From assembly GCF_000332235.1 (NCBI RefSeq), contig NZ_CM001775.1:923630-987629 (forward strand): a stretch of 64,000 nucleotides of DNA, read 5' to 3'. The stretch comes from Geminocystis herdmanii PCC 6308 (lineage in GTDB: Bacteria; Cyanobacteriota; Cyanobacteriia; Cyanobacteriales; Cyanobacteriaceae). The position numbers and the translations under genes are program-made. The notes under the pieces are model-generated. The model was not told the origin of the DNA and ran no database searches. It worked only from the letters and a program-made list of their open reading frames with translations. Shown one piece after another: positions 46,601 through 54,896 of the stretch (the first letter of the stretch is position 1; each line of letters begins with the position of its first letter).

Positions 46601-46786
46601 TTCTAATTCTTCAGGTCCTGCTCCGCGCTGAGTTATGGTAACTTGAACTAAGGGTATATCTATGTTTGGTTGATCATTGATGCCTAACTGAAAAAAGGAG
46701 AATATCCCAAAAATACTCAGACACAGGAATAAGACTAAGACAGAGACAGGATTTTTAACTGACCATGTGGACACATGAAAGGACAT
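43688..46786 (-). CDS. RND-family multidrug/efflux transporter (AcrB/HAE1 type)
   Basis: A 1032-residue inner-membrane pump with two sets of six membrane helices and large periplasmic loops. The N-terminus FHVSTWSVKNPVSVLVLFLCLSIFGIFSF is the first helix. The proton-relay Asp pair is in MGNLVDDAICMIENI. GVPGQFFQPFGVTVA and ALIGIVLLLGLVTKNAILLVDFA are other hallmarks. Family members export drugs, lipids or metals with an adaptor and an outer-membrane channel. The adaptor gene at 30489 could supply the partner, but they are not linked. The stop lies in a heptamer repeat. Confidence 0.92.
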   Translation of the reverse strand: MSFHVSTWSVKNPVSVLVLFLCLSIFGIFSFFQLGINDQPNIDIPLVQVTITQRGAGPEELESQVTKLVEDAVAPINLVDNIVSTVSDGVSVTVIEFELEADANQATNDVRNAIAQIRQDLPQDINEPIVQKLDFAGGAIMTYVVSSDSRSVEELTDIVDRRIARDLANVSGVAQINRIGGFDREVRVDLDPKRLQAYNITATEINEQIRNLNLNLSGGKAEIGGQEQNIRTLGSALTVRQLADYRVILDNGDTIPLNQLGTVKDDFAEATQLAYYNGEPVVGFSILRGTGTTLVTVADNVEKKLVEIKQSLPSDINIDLIFTRATAIRDSYQGTIDSLIIGSILTVISVGIFLRDWRATLITGLALPLSIIPTFMVMRALDYTLNGMSLLALALAMGNLVDDAICMIENIDQHLSMGKKPYQAAMDAAREIGLAVVATTATIVAVFLPVAFMGGVPGQFFQPFGVTVAVATMFSTLVATTMTPMLSAYILKPKPLNKINDLSNNRHKIHPYGTVLKWALRNKVTTIIIAIAFFIGSLQLVPYIPQGLFSEGDTGLSTISIELPPSSTLADTRSIALQVTDKLKPNPVVKSILADIGGSKINEGTMYVNLVPKDERDITQQEFQSQMRDYFRTIAGARVTFRSQGAGGSSKDLTIVLKSDNGQILTETAKKLETSMRGISGLVEVSSSASLVKSEIIIQPNFQKSADLGVSVNSIARTASLATIGDNDSNLAKFNLVDRQIPIRVQINPLYRGNIDTLKNLKVPSNNGTLVTLASVADIRLASGPAEIQRYNRQRKVELGANLEGIALGDALTAVNNLPVMSPLPSEVSQEPAGDAEIMRDIFSRFLGAVALAIGCIYGILVLLYSNFFYPLAILMALPLSIGGALLGLLVTQKELGLFALIGIVLLLGLVTKNAILLVDFAISGMKEGRSQFQAVVYAGVSRLRPILMTSISTMAAMLPIALAWGADGEIRSPMAIAVIGGFTTSTLLTLIVVPVTFTYVDNFVHWLGKIFKQEEVKQVQQVLELEETLKN

Positions 46787-46844
46787 AATGTTAGTAGAGT
46801 TCGATCGAAATGACTATTAAGTTTTGTTACGATCGATTATAACT

Positions 46845-47369
46845 TTAACAGTAAAAATTAAGGGCGATATTACCGTAAAATTTTGTTTGCACTAAGGTTA
46901 GTTTTTGTTGTTCACTAATTTTTGATTTTCTGGGATCATATTCTACAGCTATTTGTCCTTTTAGTAATTCATAATCATAAATTAAGTTTAAAACTCGATC
47001 GTACAGATCATTGTGATAAGGTGGATCAAAGTAAATTAGATCAAATTTTTGTCCTTTTAAACTCTTTAATCTTTGTAAAATATCTCCCCTTAAAACCTTA
47101 AATTGTTGATTTTCTTGAGCTACTTTTTGCCAATTTTCTCGAATAATTTGACAGGCTAAAGACGATTGTTCGATGGCTACCACCTCAGAAACTCCTCGAC
47201 AAAGGGCTTCTGCCCCCATTGTACCGTTTCCTGCACATAAATCTAACCAAGATGCCGATTCAAGATAGTCTTTCCAAATATTAAATAAAGCCTCCCGAAC
47301 TTTAGATGTGGTAGGGCGAGTATCATTTCCTGATAGGGTTTTAATTTCTCTGTTGCCGTAGATTCGCAT
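46845..47369 (-). CDS. rsmD: 16S rRNA (guanine966-N2)-methyltransferase RsmD
   Basis: A 174-residue SAM methyltransferase that modifies G966 of 16S rRNA. MRIYGNREIKTLSGNDTRPTTSKVREALFN is the family N-terminus. WLDLCAGNGTMGAEALCRG is the SAM site and LIYFDPPYHND the catalytic DPPY. The length is normal. A gap of about 240 bases with no recognised element lies upstream. Confidence 0.95.
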   Translation of the reverse strand: MRIYGNREIKTLSGNDTRPTTSKVREALFNIWKDYLESASWLDLCAGNGTMGAEALCRGVSEVVAIEQSSLACQIIRENWQKVAQENQQFKVLRGDILQRLKSLKGQKFDLIYFDPPYHNDLYDRVLNLIYDYELLKGQIAVEYDPRKSKISEQQKLTLVQTKFYGNIALNFYC

Positions 47370-47611
47370 TCTATAATAATTTAGGTGTTGTTGTCATAAT
47401 TTGTCACTCTTTCTCATGTGTACTTTGTTATCAGTTTAGCAAATATCCTCATTGGTTATTCTCTTTCTTTTAATCCTAGTTTAGATGGTTCGATCGAGAA
47501 ACGACGGTACTCGCTTTCTTTATATGAACGACTGTTGGTTTTAATATATTGAAAAATTAAATATGTTGATTACAATTAATTTTTAAGGATGACTTTCATC
47601 ATTTAATTTCA

Positions 47612-47997
47612 TTAATCGATTTCTGGTTGAAAATGATTAAGCCAATGCCCAAAAATTAAAATCCGAAATAGTAAACCAGTTCTATACACCTGTCCGTATT
47701 GATGTGTTTTCAATATAGAATCAATACCCTGTTTATTTAAAATTTTGTGATCAGATAATAATTGGTTTGTCTGAACAGATTGTAATATTTGGCGTAAAGG
47801 AGTTGAAAAACCTTTCTTCGGTACTTCATGAATTTCTTTTGGTAAAACATATTTAAAAGGGTTACGCAAAGTTGATTTATTTTTTTCGGAAGTAGGTACA
47901 CTAGCCATGAAATCTAAAAAACGTTGATCTGTTAAAGGGCTAAAGGTACATCTAAAATATTAGATTTTTGCCAATTACAGAATCCACCTATGTTCAT
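47612..47997 (-). pseudogene. Asparagine-synthase-like gene with large internal deletion
   Basis: Two coding fragments lie together. From ATG 47997, MNIGGFCNWQKSNILDVPLAL resembles the start of a class II glutamine amidotransferase/asparagine synthase-like protein and stops near 47940. In a second frame FRCTFSPLTDQRFLDFMASVP continues through KYVLPKEIHEVPKKGFSTPLRQIL to 47612, the usual C-terminus of the asparagine synthase domain. About 450 middle residues are absent. Proteins of this type include lasso-peptide cyclases. The adjacent ABC transporter genes support a lost export/modification cluster. The C-terminal frame alone is 98 codons from ATG 47908. Confidence 0.6.
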
Positions 47998-48061
47998 ATA
48001 ATTTCTACAGTATTTTTTTAGTAGTACCTCAGTTTTCTATATCATTCAATTATACTTGCCT

Positions 48062-48928
48062 TTATGTTGCTATATTAGCAGAATTATGAAGTTTCCAATA
48101 ATAATGTTTTTTGCCTAAAAGTTCTTCATGAGAACCTTTTTCTATTATCTCTCCCGATTGCATTGTCACAATAACATCTGCATTTTTTATAGTTGATAAT
48201 CGGTGAGCAATAGTAATAACCGTTCTCCCTTCGCTAATTTTGTCGATCGCCTTTTGAACAAAGACTTCAGAAGCAGTATCCAAAGCACTGGTAGCTTCAT
48301 CTAAAATCAATAATTGAGGATTGCGTAAAAATGCACGGGCGATGGCGATTCTTTGTTTTTGTCCCCCAGATAACATCACTCCCCTCTGTCCTACTATTGT
48401 ATTTAAACCTTGAGGTAAACGTTCAATAAACTCCATTGCATAGGCATTTTGTGTGGCTTCCCTGATTTCTTCATCCGATGCTGTTAAATTACCGTAGCGG
48501 ATATTCTCTAAAATAGTGCTATTAAACAGAAAAGTATCTTGACTGACAATAGCTGTATAAGAACGCCACTGGGACAGATTTATATTTTTTAAGTCTTGCC
48601 CATCAATAAAAATATTGCCCTCACTGGGATCATAGTAACGCATTAACAGATCTACTAAAGTTGATTTACCGCTACCCGATTGTCCGACTAAAGCAACTTT
48701 TTGTCCATTTTTAATATTTAGAGATAGATTTTTGATGACTGATTTTTTAGTATTAGGATATTGAAAAGTAACATTTTCTATGGATATTTTTTTCTTAATA
48801 CCCGTAAACGATACAGAACCTTGTTTAATTTTTTGATGAGTTATACTCATCAAGGTTATAATTTGATGTTGCAAAATGTACAGTTGCCTCTTGCCTACTT
48901 GCCTTTTGCCTACCTTCACCAAACTCAA
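48062..48928 (-). pseudogene. ABC transporter, ATPase half of a split gene
   Basis: The nucleotide-binding half of a type I exporter. ALVGQSGSGKSTLVDLLMRYY is Walker A, LSGGQKQRIAIARAF the signature, LLILDEATSALD Walker B and TVITIAHRLSTI the switch His. The frame could open at TTG 48928 or ATG 48850. The N-terminal 25 residues (VKVGKRQVGKRQLYILQ) are encoded by a heptamer-like AGGCAAG repeat. The membrane half lies directly upstream and ends 1 nt before. The two halves read as one gene broken by a small repeat insertion. Either half might still be made and join. Confidence 0.7.
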
Positions 48929-48929
48929 G

Positions 48930-49979
48930 TTATGCCCTCGCCAAGTATATATCCCATAAAAATTGATAAACTAGATTAAGACTACCTTCCCTAATTGAAA
49001 AAGAAGAAATAAGGTTATTGGCAAAATTAATACGAGGTATTGTTCTTAGCATCACAATAGTATAAGTTAACAAAATTGGTAAAAAATTCCCATCGCCTAG
49101 AAAATAAAAAGCTATTAAAATTACTAACAATGTGCTTATTCCTAAAGTTTCAGTTATGGGATTGACAGCACAAGCATACTTGTATAACTGTATTTCTGAA
49201 TGACATCGAGAATCTAAAGTCATTTGAGTTTCTTTCCTTTTGTTATTTTCCAAATCAAAGGATTTTATTACTTTGATACCGTCTAAAATTTCTAGAATTA
49301 ACCCTGAAAATATTGTTGTTTCATTAGCAACTTTATGACTTTTAACTTTGATTTTAGATAATAAAGATTTTAAACCGAATACCAAACCACTAAAACTAAT
49401 GATACCAATCAAGGTTATTTGAGGAGATAAATAAATGGCAACGGCTAATAAACAAATAATCGTTGTAAATTCACTAATAAGGGTGAAAAAATTCGCACTT
49501 ATTTCCTGACAACGTTCTGTATGATCATTTATTAGAGCTGTTAATTCACCAGTTTTTGCGGAATTATATAAAGATATGTCTGATTCAAAAAACTTGTTAA
49601 TAATTTGTTCACGGATAATTTTACCTGTATAAAACTTTAATTTGTTGATGTTAAAATCTGAGTAGTATTTAGTACTATTTTTGAAAATTATTACGAACCA
49701 AAATAAGATAACGAAAATGACAAAAGGATTTTCTATGCCAAAAAACTCACCGATTTGTTCAATGGGTTTAGGAAATACATTTTGATTTTGTGAAGAATTA
49801 CTGTTACTTAAATAGCTAGTCAAAGGCAACACTAAAGAGGTTGATAAACCTTCTAATACGGAGGCAAAAAGTCCTAATCCAATGGAGAGAAAACCCAATC
49901 TCCAGTTTTGTTTAACAATACTAGCTAACCAGAGATTAGGCTTTGAGATATATTTTTTTAACTTATTTACTACTGTCAT
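48930..49979 (-). pseudogene. ABC transporter, membrane half of a split gene
   Basis: A 349-residue transmembrane part of an ABC exporter with six predicted helices (LGFLSIGLGLFASVLEGLSTSLVLPLTSYL, FVIFVILFWFVIIF, FTTIICLLAVAIYLSPQITLIGIISFSGLVFG, GISTLLVILIAFYFLG and others). It ends NLVYQFLWDIYLARA just where the linker to the ATPase should begin. The next frame carries the ATPase. Membership in a peptide or lipid exporter group fits, but the substrate is unknown. It may have exported a product modified by the neighbouring decayed asparagine-synthase-like enzyme. Confidence 0.7.
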
Positions 49980-50005
49980 ATTTGTTGAAGTGACTGATAA
50001 AAGAA

Positions 50006-50105
50006 CTAAACTTTTTTTAAAATAATTAATTGTTGACCATTTGCCTCAACTTGATCAACAACCATGACGAAGCCTAAAGATTTCAATAAATCCAGAGTAT
50101 TTGAT
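50006..50105 (-). pseudogene. C-terminal fragment of an unknown gene
   Basis: An open minus-strand stretch, NTLDLLKSLGFVMVVDQVEANG then QQLIILKKV-stop, 26 nt upstream of the ABC transporter start. It has no start codon of its own and its coding character is good, so it is probably the tail of a gene lost by deletion. The family was not recognised. Confidence 0.3.
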
Positions 50106-50160
50106 CTTAATATAATAATGGACTTTGACTATAGTTTAACCAGCATAAAGATAATTTTAT

Positions 50161-50214
50161 TTATTCATGGAATGGTAACGGCGATCGCAATGGATTTAGA
50201 TGCAGACATATTTG
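50161..50214. repeat. Duplicated gene fragment (copy 1)
   Basis: TTATTCATGG-ATGGTAACGGCGATC...TTTAGATGCAGA-ATATTT is shared with 51551-51605. In one frame both read IHGMVTAI-x-M-x-LDA-x-IF. They look like two pieces of the C-terminus of the same unidentified protein, left behind by rearrangement. Confidence 0.5.
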
Positions 50215-50278
50215 AGCATATCAGGTTAATGAATGTTTATTTTTACGATTTTATCTTACATGGTTGGGAGAGTTTGTT

Positions 50279-50602
50279 TTAGATGATAAAATTTTCTGGA
50301 GTTATGGCTAAAACAGGAGAGTTGAAAAAATCTTTCCATTGCAGAGAATAGGCTTTTAATATATCTTTTTTTTCAAGAGAGATTACTTCAAAGTGTTGTA
50401 ACAACCAAGCAATAACTTCTTGGGCTTTTTCAAAACCACAGTATTTATTAACGAGATAATGAAGAGTAGTAACGGAATGAATAGAAACAGCACCTTTATT
50501 TTTACCCATAACAATACTATCGATGATTTTTGCTGAATAAGGGTAATAAGGTTGTCGATGTTGAACTACATCTAAAATAATATTTAAGTCAATTAGAATC
50601 AC
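50279..50602 (-). pseudogene. PIN-domain toxin with internal deletion
   Basis: A 107-residue PIN-domain protein. The N-terminal LIDLNIILDVVQHRQPYYPYSAKIIDSI keeps the first catalytic Asp and VTTLHYLVNKY follows. After LKAYSLQWKDF the sequence jumps directly to FNSPVLAITPENFI, the normal C-terminal end. Family members have a stretch of about 25-30 residues here (a DFEDA-like helix and a strand with a TRN-like motif) containing other catalytic acids. The toxin is therefore probably inactive. Its antitoxin gene upstream overlaps by 4 nt. Confidence 0.7.
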
Positions 50603-50838
50603 GGATTGTATTTTTCGGTTAAATAATCTTGATAAACTTTTTCTGCGTCTATATTTTCGGAAATAAATCCTGTTATTTTTTCTAGGGAGGGATAATAAGA
50701 TTTTTGCTCTATCTTTTCAAGAGTCTTTAAATAATCAACAAACATCTCAGTGATACTGATACCATATTTTTTGGCATAGTATTCAGCAAACATTAGATAA
50801 TTTTTGGATAATTCTAAGGTAATTGTTTCCGTTTCCAT
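50599..50838 (-). CDS. Antitoxin of the PIN toxin pair
   Basis: A 79-residue protein. METETITLELSKNYLMFAEYYAKKYGISITEMFVDYLKTLEKIE is a ribbon-helix-helix-like start as in DUF6364-type antitoxins. The rest, EKITGFISENIDAEKVYQDYLTEKY, is a toxin-binding tail. It overlaps the damaged PIN gene by 4 nt in the standard antitoxin-toxin order. The antitoxin looks intact although its toxin is not. Confidence 0.75.
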   Translation of the reverse strand: METETITLELSKNYLMFAEYYAKKYGISITEMFVDYLKTLEKIEQKSYYPSLEKITGFISENIDAEKVYQDYLTEKYNP

Positions 50839-50864
50839 GAGCTTAATTTCAACAAGTTTTAGTT

Positions 50865-51080
50865 TTATTCATTGTGATTATAATAGCATTTATGGTTTAA
50901 TTTATAACTCGAAAAAGAAAGATTTTTTGATAAAAGAAACCCTTGAGCCACATAAAACATGGTGTAATAAGCTCTCCCAACGGCAGATTCAAGTAAATGA
51001 TTCTCTAACAGCACTAAAGATGCTTTATGGGTGTCTTTAGCCTTGCTCAATAGTAATTTGATTTCAGTATTACTCCTCAC
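50865..51080 (-). pseudogene. Truncated HEPN-domain protein
   Basis: A 71-residue piece of a HEPN protein: LLSKAKDTHKASLVLLENHLLESAVGRAYYTMFYVAQGFLLSKNLSFSSYK is the first half of the domain. After SFSSYK the frame runs into LNHKCYYNHNE, which is unlike the family, and stops. Full HEPN proteins of this group have about 120-130 residues with an R-x4-6-H motif in the missing part. The break lies beside a stretch (ATTCATTGTGATTATAATAGC) that recurs near 51495. The paired nucleotidyltransferase overlaps its start by 4 nt. Confidence 0.75.
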
Positions 51081-51418
51081 AAGACAATACCCTCTCTACG
51101 GATATTGATGAGCAAAGGACTTTGTTCTAATTCAAATCTTGTTGTTAACATTTCAATAACATTAAATAAAATATTTTCGTTGATGGAAAAATCGCTAATT
51201 TCTCTAATTAATTCATCTCGTTTTTGTTCGGTTAATTTTGCTTTAGTCACAACTAAAATATCCACATCAGAATCGATCGTTGCTTCTCCTCTTGCTTGAG
51301 AACCAAATAAAATAATCTTGTCAATATCTTTCCCGTATAAGTATCTTAGAGACTTTTCAAATCTTCTTAAACTTGGTTCGATTAGGTTAACAGTGTTTTT
51401 TATGGACGACTCTAGCAC
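51077..51418 (-). CDS. MntA-like nucleotidyltransferase
   Basis: A 113-residue minimal nucleotidyltransferase with KIILFGSQARGEATIDSDVDILVV (GS-x10-DxD) and a C-terminal region (FNVIEMLTTRFELEQSPLLINIRREG) normal for antitoxins of HEPN/MNT pairs. It overlaps the truncated HEPN gene by 4 nt. Since the HEPN toxin is broken, this antitoxin now lacks a local target. Confidence 0.87.
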   Translation of the reverse strand: MLESSIKNTVNLIEPSLRRFEKSLRYLYGKDIDKIILFGSQARGEATIDSDVDILVVTKAKLTEQKRDELIREISDFSINENILFNVIEMLTTRFELEQSPLLINIRREGIVL

Positions 51419-51550
51419 TGACTTTTATCTCCCTAAATTGATTAAATTGCTCACATTATTAGACATCGAATTAATTTTAACAAATGTTGATTTTATTAAT
51501 TGTGATTATAGCGTTTTAAGATTATTGCCTTCAAAATTTGCTCACACAAC

Positions 51551-51605
51551 TTATTCATGGCATGGTAACGGCGATCAAGATGCGTTTAGATGCAGAAATA
51601 TTTGG
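51551..51605. repeat. Duplicated gene fragment (copy 2)
   Basis: The second copy of the IHGMVTAI-encoding fragment (see 50161-50214). Here the matching frame ends with a TAA stop right at the 3' end of the HEPN-like gene that comes from the other strand. Confidence 0.5.
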
Positions 51606-52076
51606 TTAATTAGTGGTGATTTGTTCAAGAAATATTTTTAAATCTTTTTTTAGATTTGATGATAAATTAAGAGCTTTATCTAAATTTGATTTTAACTGGT
51701 TATATTCGATCGCTGTATTATAAGCATGACGAAAAAAGTGACGAAATCCCCTCAAACTGTCTAAAATATTGTAGGTTTCTTGGGAAATTAAAGCAGGGCG
51801 AATTTCTGGTATTTCTTGACTCATTCTGTGTAATAAAAGGCTATGCCATCGAGAAGTTTCTGTGATGTGGTTTTCAAAATAGGTTGCGACAATTTTTAAT
51901 AAATCTTTTGTGGCATTATAAAGATTATGAATTTGATAGGCAATACTTTCTAAGCGAATAATATCATCTGACTCTAAATTTTCACATCGAGCTTGAAGTT
52001 TTTGCTCAATACTTGCCATTAACTGTATTTGGGCATTAAGATCAGCTTTTAAAATTATAAAGGTGTTTTTGTCCAT
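51606..52076 (-). CDS. HepT-like HEPN toxin
   Basis: A protein of about 156 residues. The helical bundle contains SLRGFRHFFRHAYNTAI, the R-x4-6-H motif of HEPN ribonuclease toxins. The start is placed at MDKNTFIILKADL (52076) rather than 13 codons upstream. It overlaps the 3' end of the nucleotidyltransferase gene by 22 nt, so the two are translated as a coupled pair. Unlike the neighbouring modules this one looks whole. Confidence 0.82.
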   Translation of the reverse strand: MDKNTFIILKADLNAQIQLMASIEQKLQARCENLESDDIIRLESIAYQIHNLYNATKDLLKIVATYFENHITETSRWHSLLLHRMSQEIPEIRPALISQETYNILDSLRGFRHFFRHAYNTAIEYNQLKSNLDKALNLSSNLKKDLKIFLEQITTN

Positions 52077-52411
52077 AAAATCCCTGTTTGACGAATACGG
52101 TGAGCAAAATGACAAGAATCTAATTTGATTAAATCTACATCTCTTTCAAGATAAGTTGAGAGTAAACTAATGGCTTGACAGTGTTTTTCTGGGTTAATAG
52201 TTTCCACGGCTAAATCAATGTCTGAATGATGATGAAATTTTCCTGCACGAGTAACAGAACCAAATATATAGGCTTGAGTTATACCATATTCGATCGAAAA
52301 TTTATCTAACCATTGACACGTTTTTTTCAGTAGGCTTTGACGCTGAGTTTCTAATTTTAATCGTTCTTCTGCGATAATTCGATCGAGTTTCTTAGTAGAA
52401 AACAAAGTCAT
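52055..52411 (-). CDS. MntA-like nucleotidyltransferase, partner of HepT-like toxin
   Basis: A 118-residue nucleotidyltransferase. ITQAYIFGSVTRAGKFHHHSDIDLAVE holds the GS...DxD site, and LLSTYLERDVDLIKLDSCHFAHRIRQTG follows. An N-terminal helix of about 35 residues (EERLKLETQRQSLLKKTCQWLDKF) precedes the catalytic fold. It is upstream of the HEPN toxin, as usual for antitoxins that modify the toxin covalently. Confidence 0.85.
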   Translation of the reverse strand: MTLFSTKKLDRIIAEERLKLETQRQSLLKKTCQWLDKFSIEYGITQAYIFGSVTRAGKFHHHSDIDLAVETINPEKHCQAISLLSTYLERDVDLIKLDSCHFAHRIRQTGILWTKTPL

Positions 52412-52495
52412 GTAGTAGTTTTTAAAAGATTTTCCTAAATTTTATCAAAATGGGAGCAATAAATTGCAACCCAACAAAATAAACAAAAACATCAA

Positions 52496-54820
52496 TTAAG
52501 TAATTTTTTCTAGTTTGGTGTGACTGGGATTAATAATTTTTCTCGCTGACTCGAATTGCACAACTAAAGTATTTTTTTTGCCTAATCCCAATAAATTTGT
52601 AACAATACCGTCACCGAATATGGGATGATACACTCGATCGCCCTCCTGCCATGATTCCTGACAAGTTGCTTTAACTTCGGCTTCCGATTTAGCCTTTTTC
52701 GAGATAGATTGACGGGAGTTTAAATTACTACTGAGCAAATCTGCAGGTAACTCATCCAAAAATTGCGAAGGGGTACAATAATCTAAATTACCCCAAGAAT
52801 ATCTTTCTCGAGCATAGGTGATAAATAATTGCTCCTTAGCTCTTGTCATACCAACATAGCACAACCGTCTTTCTTCTTCCAATTCCATTTCATCTCGCAA
52901 ACTGCGATTATGGGGTAACAATCCTTGCTCAAAACCCACTAAAAACACGACATTAAATTCTAAACCTTTGGCGGAGTGCAGTGTCATCAGGGAAACAGCT
53001 TTTTCTCCTTCTTCCAAGTTATCTAAATCTGAAGCGAGGGAAGCACTACTTAAAAACCCTTCCAAGCTGGAGTCTTCGTTGTCTTCTTGAAATTGAAGCA
53101 TAGCGTTGACTAATTCGTTGAGGTTTTCTTCTCGGTTTTCTGCTTCATCCGTGCCTTGTTGTTTTAAGTCGTCTAAATAACCTGAAAGATTGAGAATTTG
53201 ATTCAGAATTTCTGAGGCGGAATTTTCCTTAATTCTATTTTGACAATCGCTAATTATTTCCGCAAATTGATTAACTTTTTTAGCGGCTTTTCCTGCGATC
53301 GTATTTACAGATGTTTGATCATTAATTATTTCCCATAAAGGGATATTTAATTCTTGGGAAGCCGTCATTAAATTATCAACAGTGGTTTTACCAATTCCCC
53401 TTCTAGGAGTGTTAATAATACGCAATAAACTGACGGTATCTGCGGGATTAATTATTAATCTTAAATAGGCTAAAGCGTCTTTAATTTCTTTTCTTTCATA
53501 GAACTTTAAACCACCTACTATATTATAAGGAACACCTTTATTAATTAATTCATCTTCAAAGGGGCGTGATTGAGAGTTAACACGATATAAAATAGCAAAA
53601 TCTCCCCAATTTAATTCAGGGTTTTCTTTGACTAATTGTTGAATTTTTCGACACACAAAACTAGCTTCTTCTCTCTCGTTATCTCCTCGATAGGTATAGA
53701 TGGTTTCTCCTTCTCCTCTCGTGGCTTTTAAGACTTTATCAATGCGTTGGGTATTTTTTTCTATGAGGTGATTTGCCGCTTGTAAAATGTTCTCTCTCGA
53801 TCGATAATTTTCTTCTAATTTTATCATGGTTTCGGTGATATTATCCGCTAAATTATCCCCAAAATCTTCTTGAAAATTTAATAAAATTGTGAAATCTGCC
53901 ATCCTAAAAGAGTAGATAGATTGATCTGCATCTCCTACTACAAAGATCGATCGATTTTGCCAATTCCAATCTTGTTTTTTAGGTTCATTATTAGTAGATA
54001 AAAGCCTAATTAACTCATATTGAATGTGGTTAGTATCCTGATATTCGTCCACTAAAATATGTTTAAATTGGTTATGCCAATAACCTAAAACGGATTCATT
54101 TTGTTGAAAAATACGCACAGGAATTAATAATAAATCATCAAAATCTAGGGAATTATTTCCTGCTAATTGAGCTTGATATTCTTCATAAATTTCAGCTATT
54201 ACTCTCCCCTTATAGTCTGGATTTTCTATGGCATATTGTTGAGGAGTAAGCCCTAAATTCTTGATCTTACTAATAGCAAAACGCATTTTGCGAGGCTCGA
54301 ATTTTTTATCATCAAGGTTGAGTTTTTTAGTCACTATTTGCTTAACTAAACTTTGGACATCAGACTCATCTAAAATCGTAAAATTTCTTTGCCAAACTCG
54401 ACTTTTTTCATCTTGATATTTATTTATATCAAACCGTAAAATTCTGGCACATAAACTATGGAAAGTACCCACCCAGAGGGGTTTTATGGTATTTTTATAA
54501 ACTTGAGATTGTATTTTTTTCTGTTCTAATTCTGATAATAAATCTAGCCGTTGCCCATGTTTTTCTTCTGCTATTTTCTGCGCAAAAATTTTCTCAATTC
54601 TTTCTTTCATTTCCCTTGCCGCCTTATTGGTAAAGGTGACGGCTAAAATATTTTCAGGGGCGACTTTATGGGTTAAGATCAAATTGGCAATACGATAGGT
54701 TAATGCTCTTGTCTTACCTGAACCTGCACCAGCAACTACTAATAATGGTCCGCAAAAATGTTCTACGGCTTGACGTTGACAGAGGTTTAGATGATGAAGG
54801 AAATCAAGATTAGAGTTCAT
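52496..54820 (-). CDS. pcrA: DNA helicase PcrA/UvrD
   Basis: A 774-residue superfamily 1A helicase for DNA repair and replication-conflict resolution. Motif I VVAGAGSGKTRALTYRI, motif II ILVDEYQDTN, motif III VGDADQSIYSFR, motif IV ENYRS, motif V MTLHSAKGLEF and motif VI EERRLCYVGMTRAKEQL are all seen. The C-terminal GDRVYHPIFGDGIVTNLLG is the Tudor-like RNA-polymerase-binding end. The start is placed at MNSNLDFLHHLN (54820). The frame stays open further upstream only because it overlaps the divergent restriction gene. Confidence 0.95.
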   Translation of the reverse strand: MNSNLDFLHHLNLCQRQAVEHFCGPLLVVAGAGSGKTRALTYRIANLILTHKVAPENILAVTFTNKAAREMKERIEKIFAQKIAEEKHGQRLDLLSELEQKKIQSQVYKNTIKPLWVGTFHSLCARILRFDINKYQDEKSRVWQRNFTILDESDVQSLVKQIVTKKLNLDDKKFEPRKMRFAISKIKNLGLTPQQYAIENPDYKGRVIAEIYEEYQAQLAGNNSLDFDDLLLIPVRIFQQNESVLGYWHNQFKHILVDEYQDTNHIQYELIRLLSTNNEPKKQDWNWQNRSIFVVGDADQSIYSFRMADFTILLNFQEDFGDNLADNITETMIKLEENYRSRENILQAANHLIEKNTQRIDKVLKATRGEGETIYTYRGDNEREEASFVCRKIQQLVKENPELNWGDFAILYRVNSQSRPFEDELINKGVPYNIVGGLKFYERKEIKDALAYLRLIINPADTVSLLRIINTPRRGIGKTTVDNLMTASQELNIPLWEIINDQTSVNTIAGKAAKKVNQFAEIISDCQNRIKENSASEILNQILNLSGYLDDLKQQGTDEAENREENLNELVNAMLQFQEDNEDSSLEGFLSSASLASDLDNLEEGEKAVSLMTLHSAKGLEFNVVFLVGFEQGLLPHNRSLRDEMELEEERRLCYVGMTRAKEQLFITYARERYSWGNLDYCTPSQFLDELPADLLSSNLNSRQSISKKAKSEAEVKATCQESWQEGDRVYHPIFGDGIVTNLLGLGKKNTLVVQFESARKIINPSHTKLEKIT

Positions 54821-54896
54821 AAAGCAGAATTTAAAAGAGCTATCAAACCTAATTCTATCATAATAAGGTCTAAGAATTTTATCGGATACTAAATAT

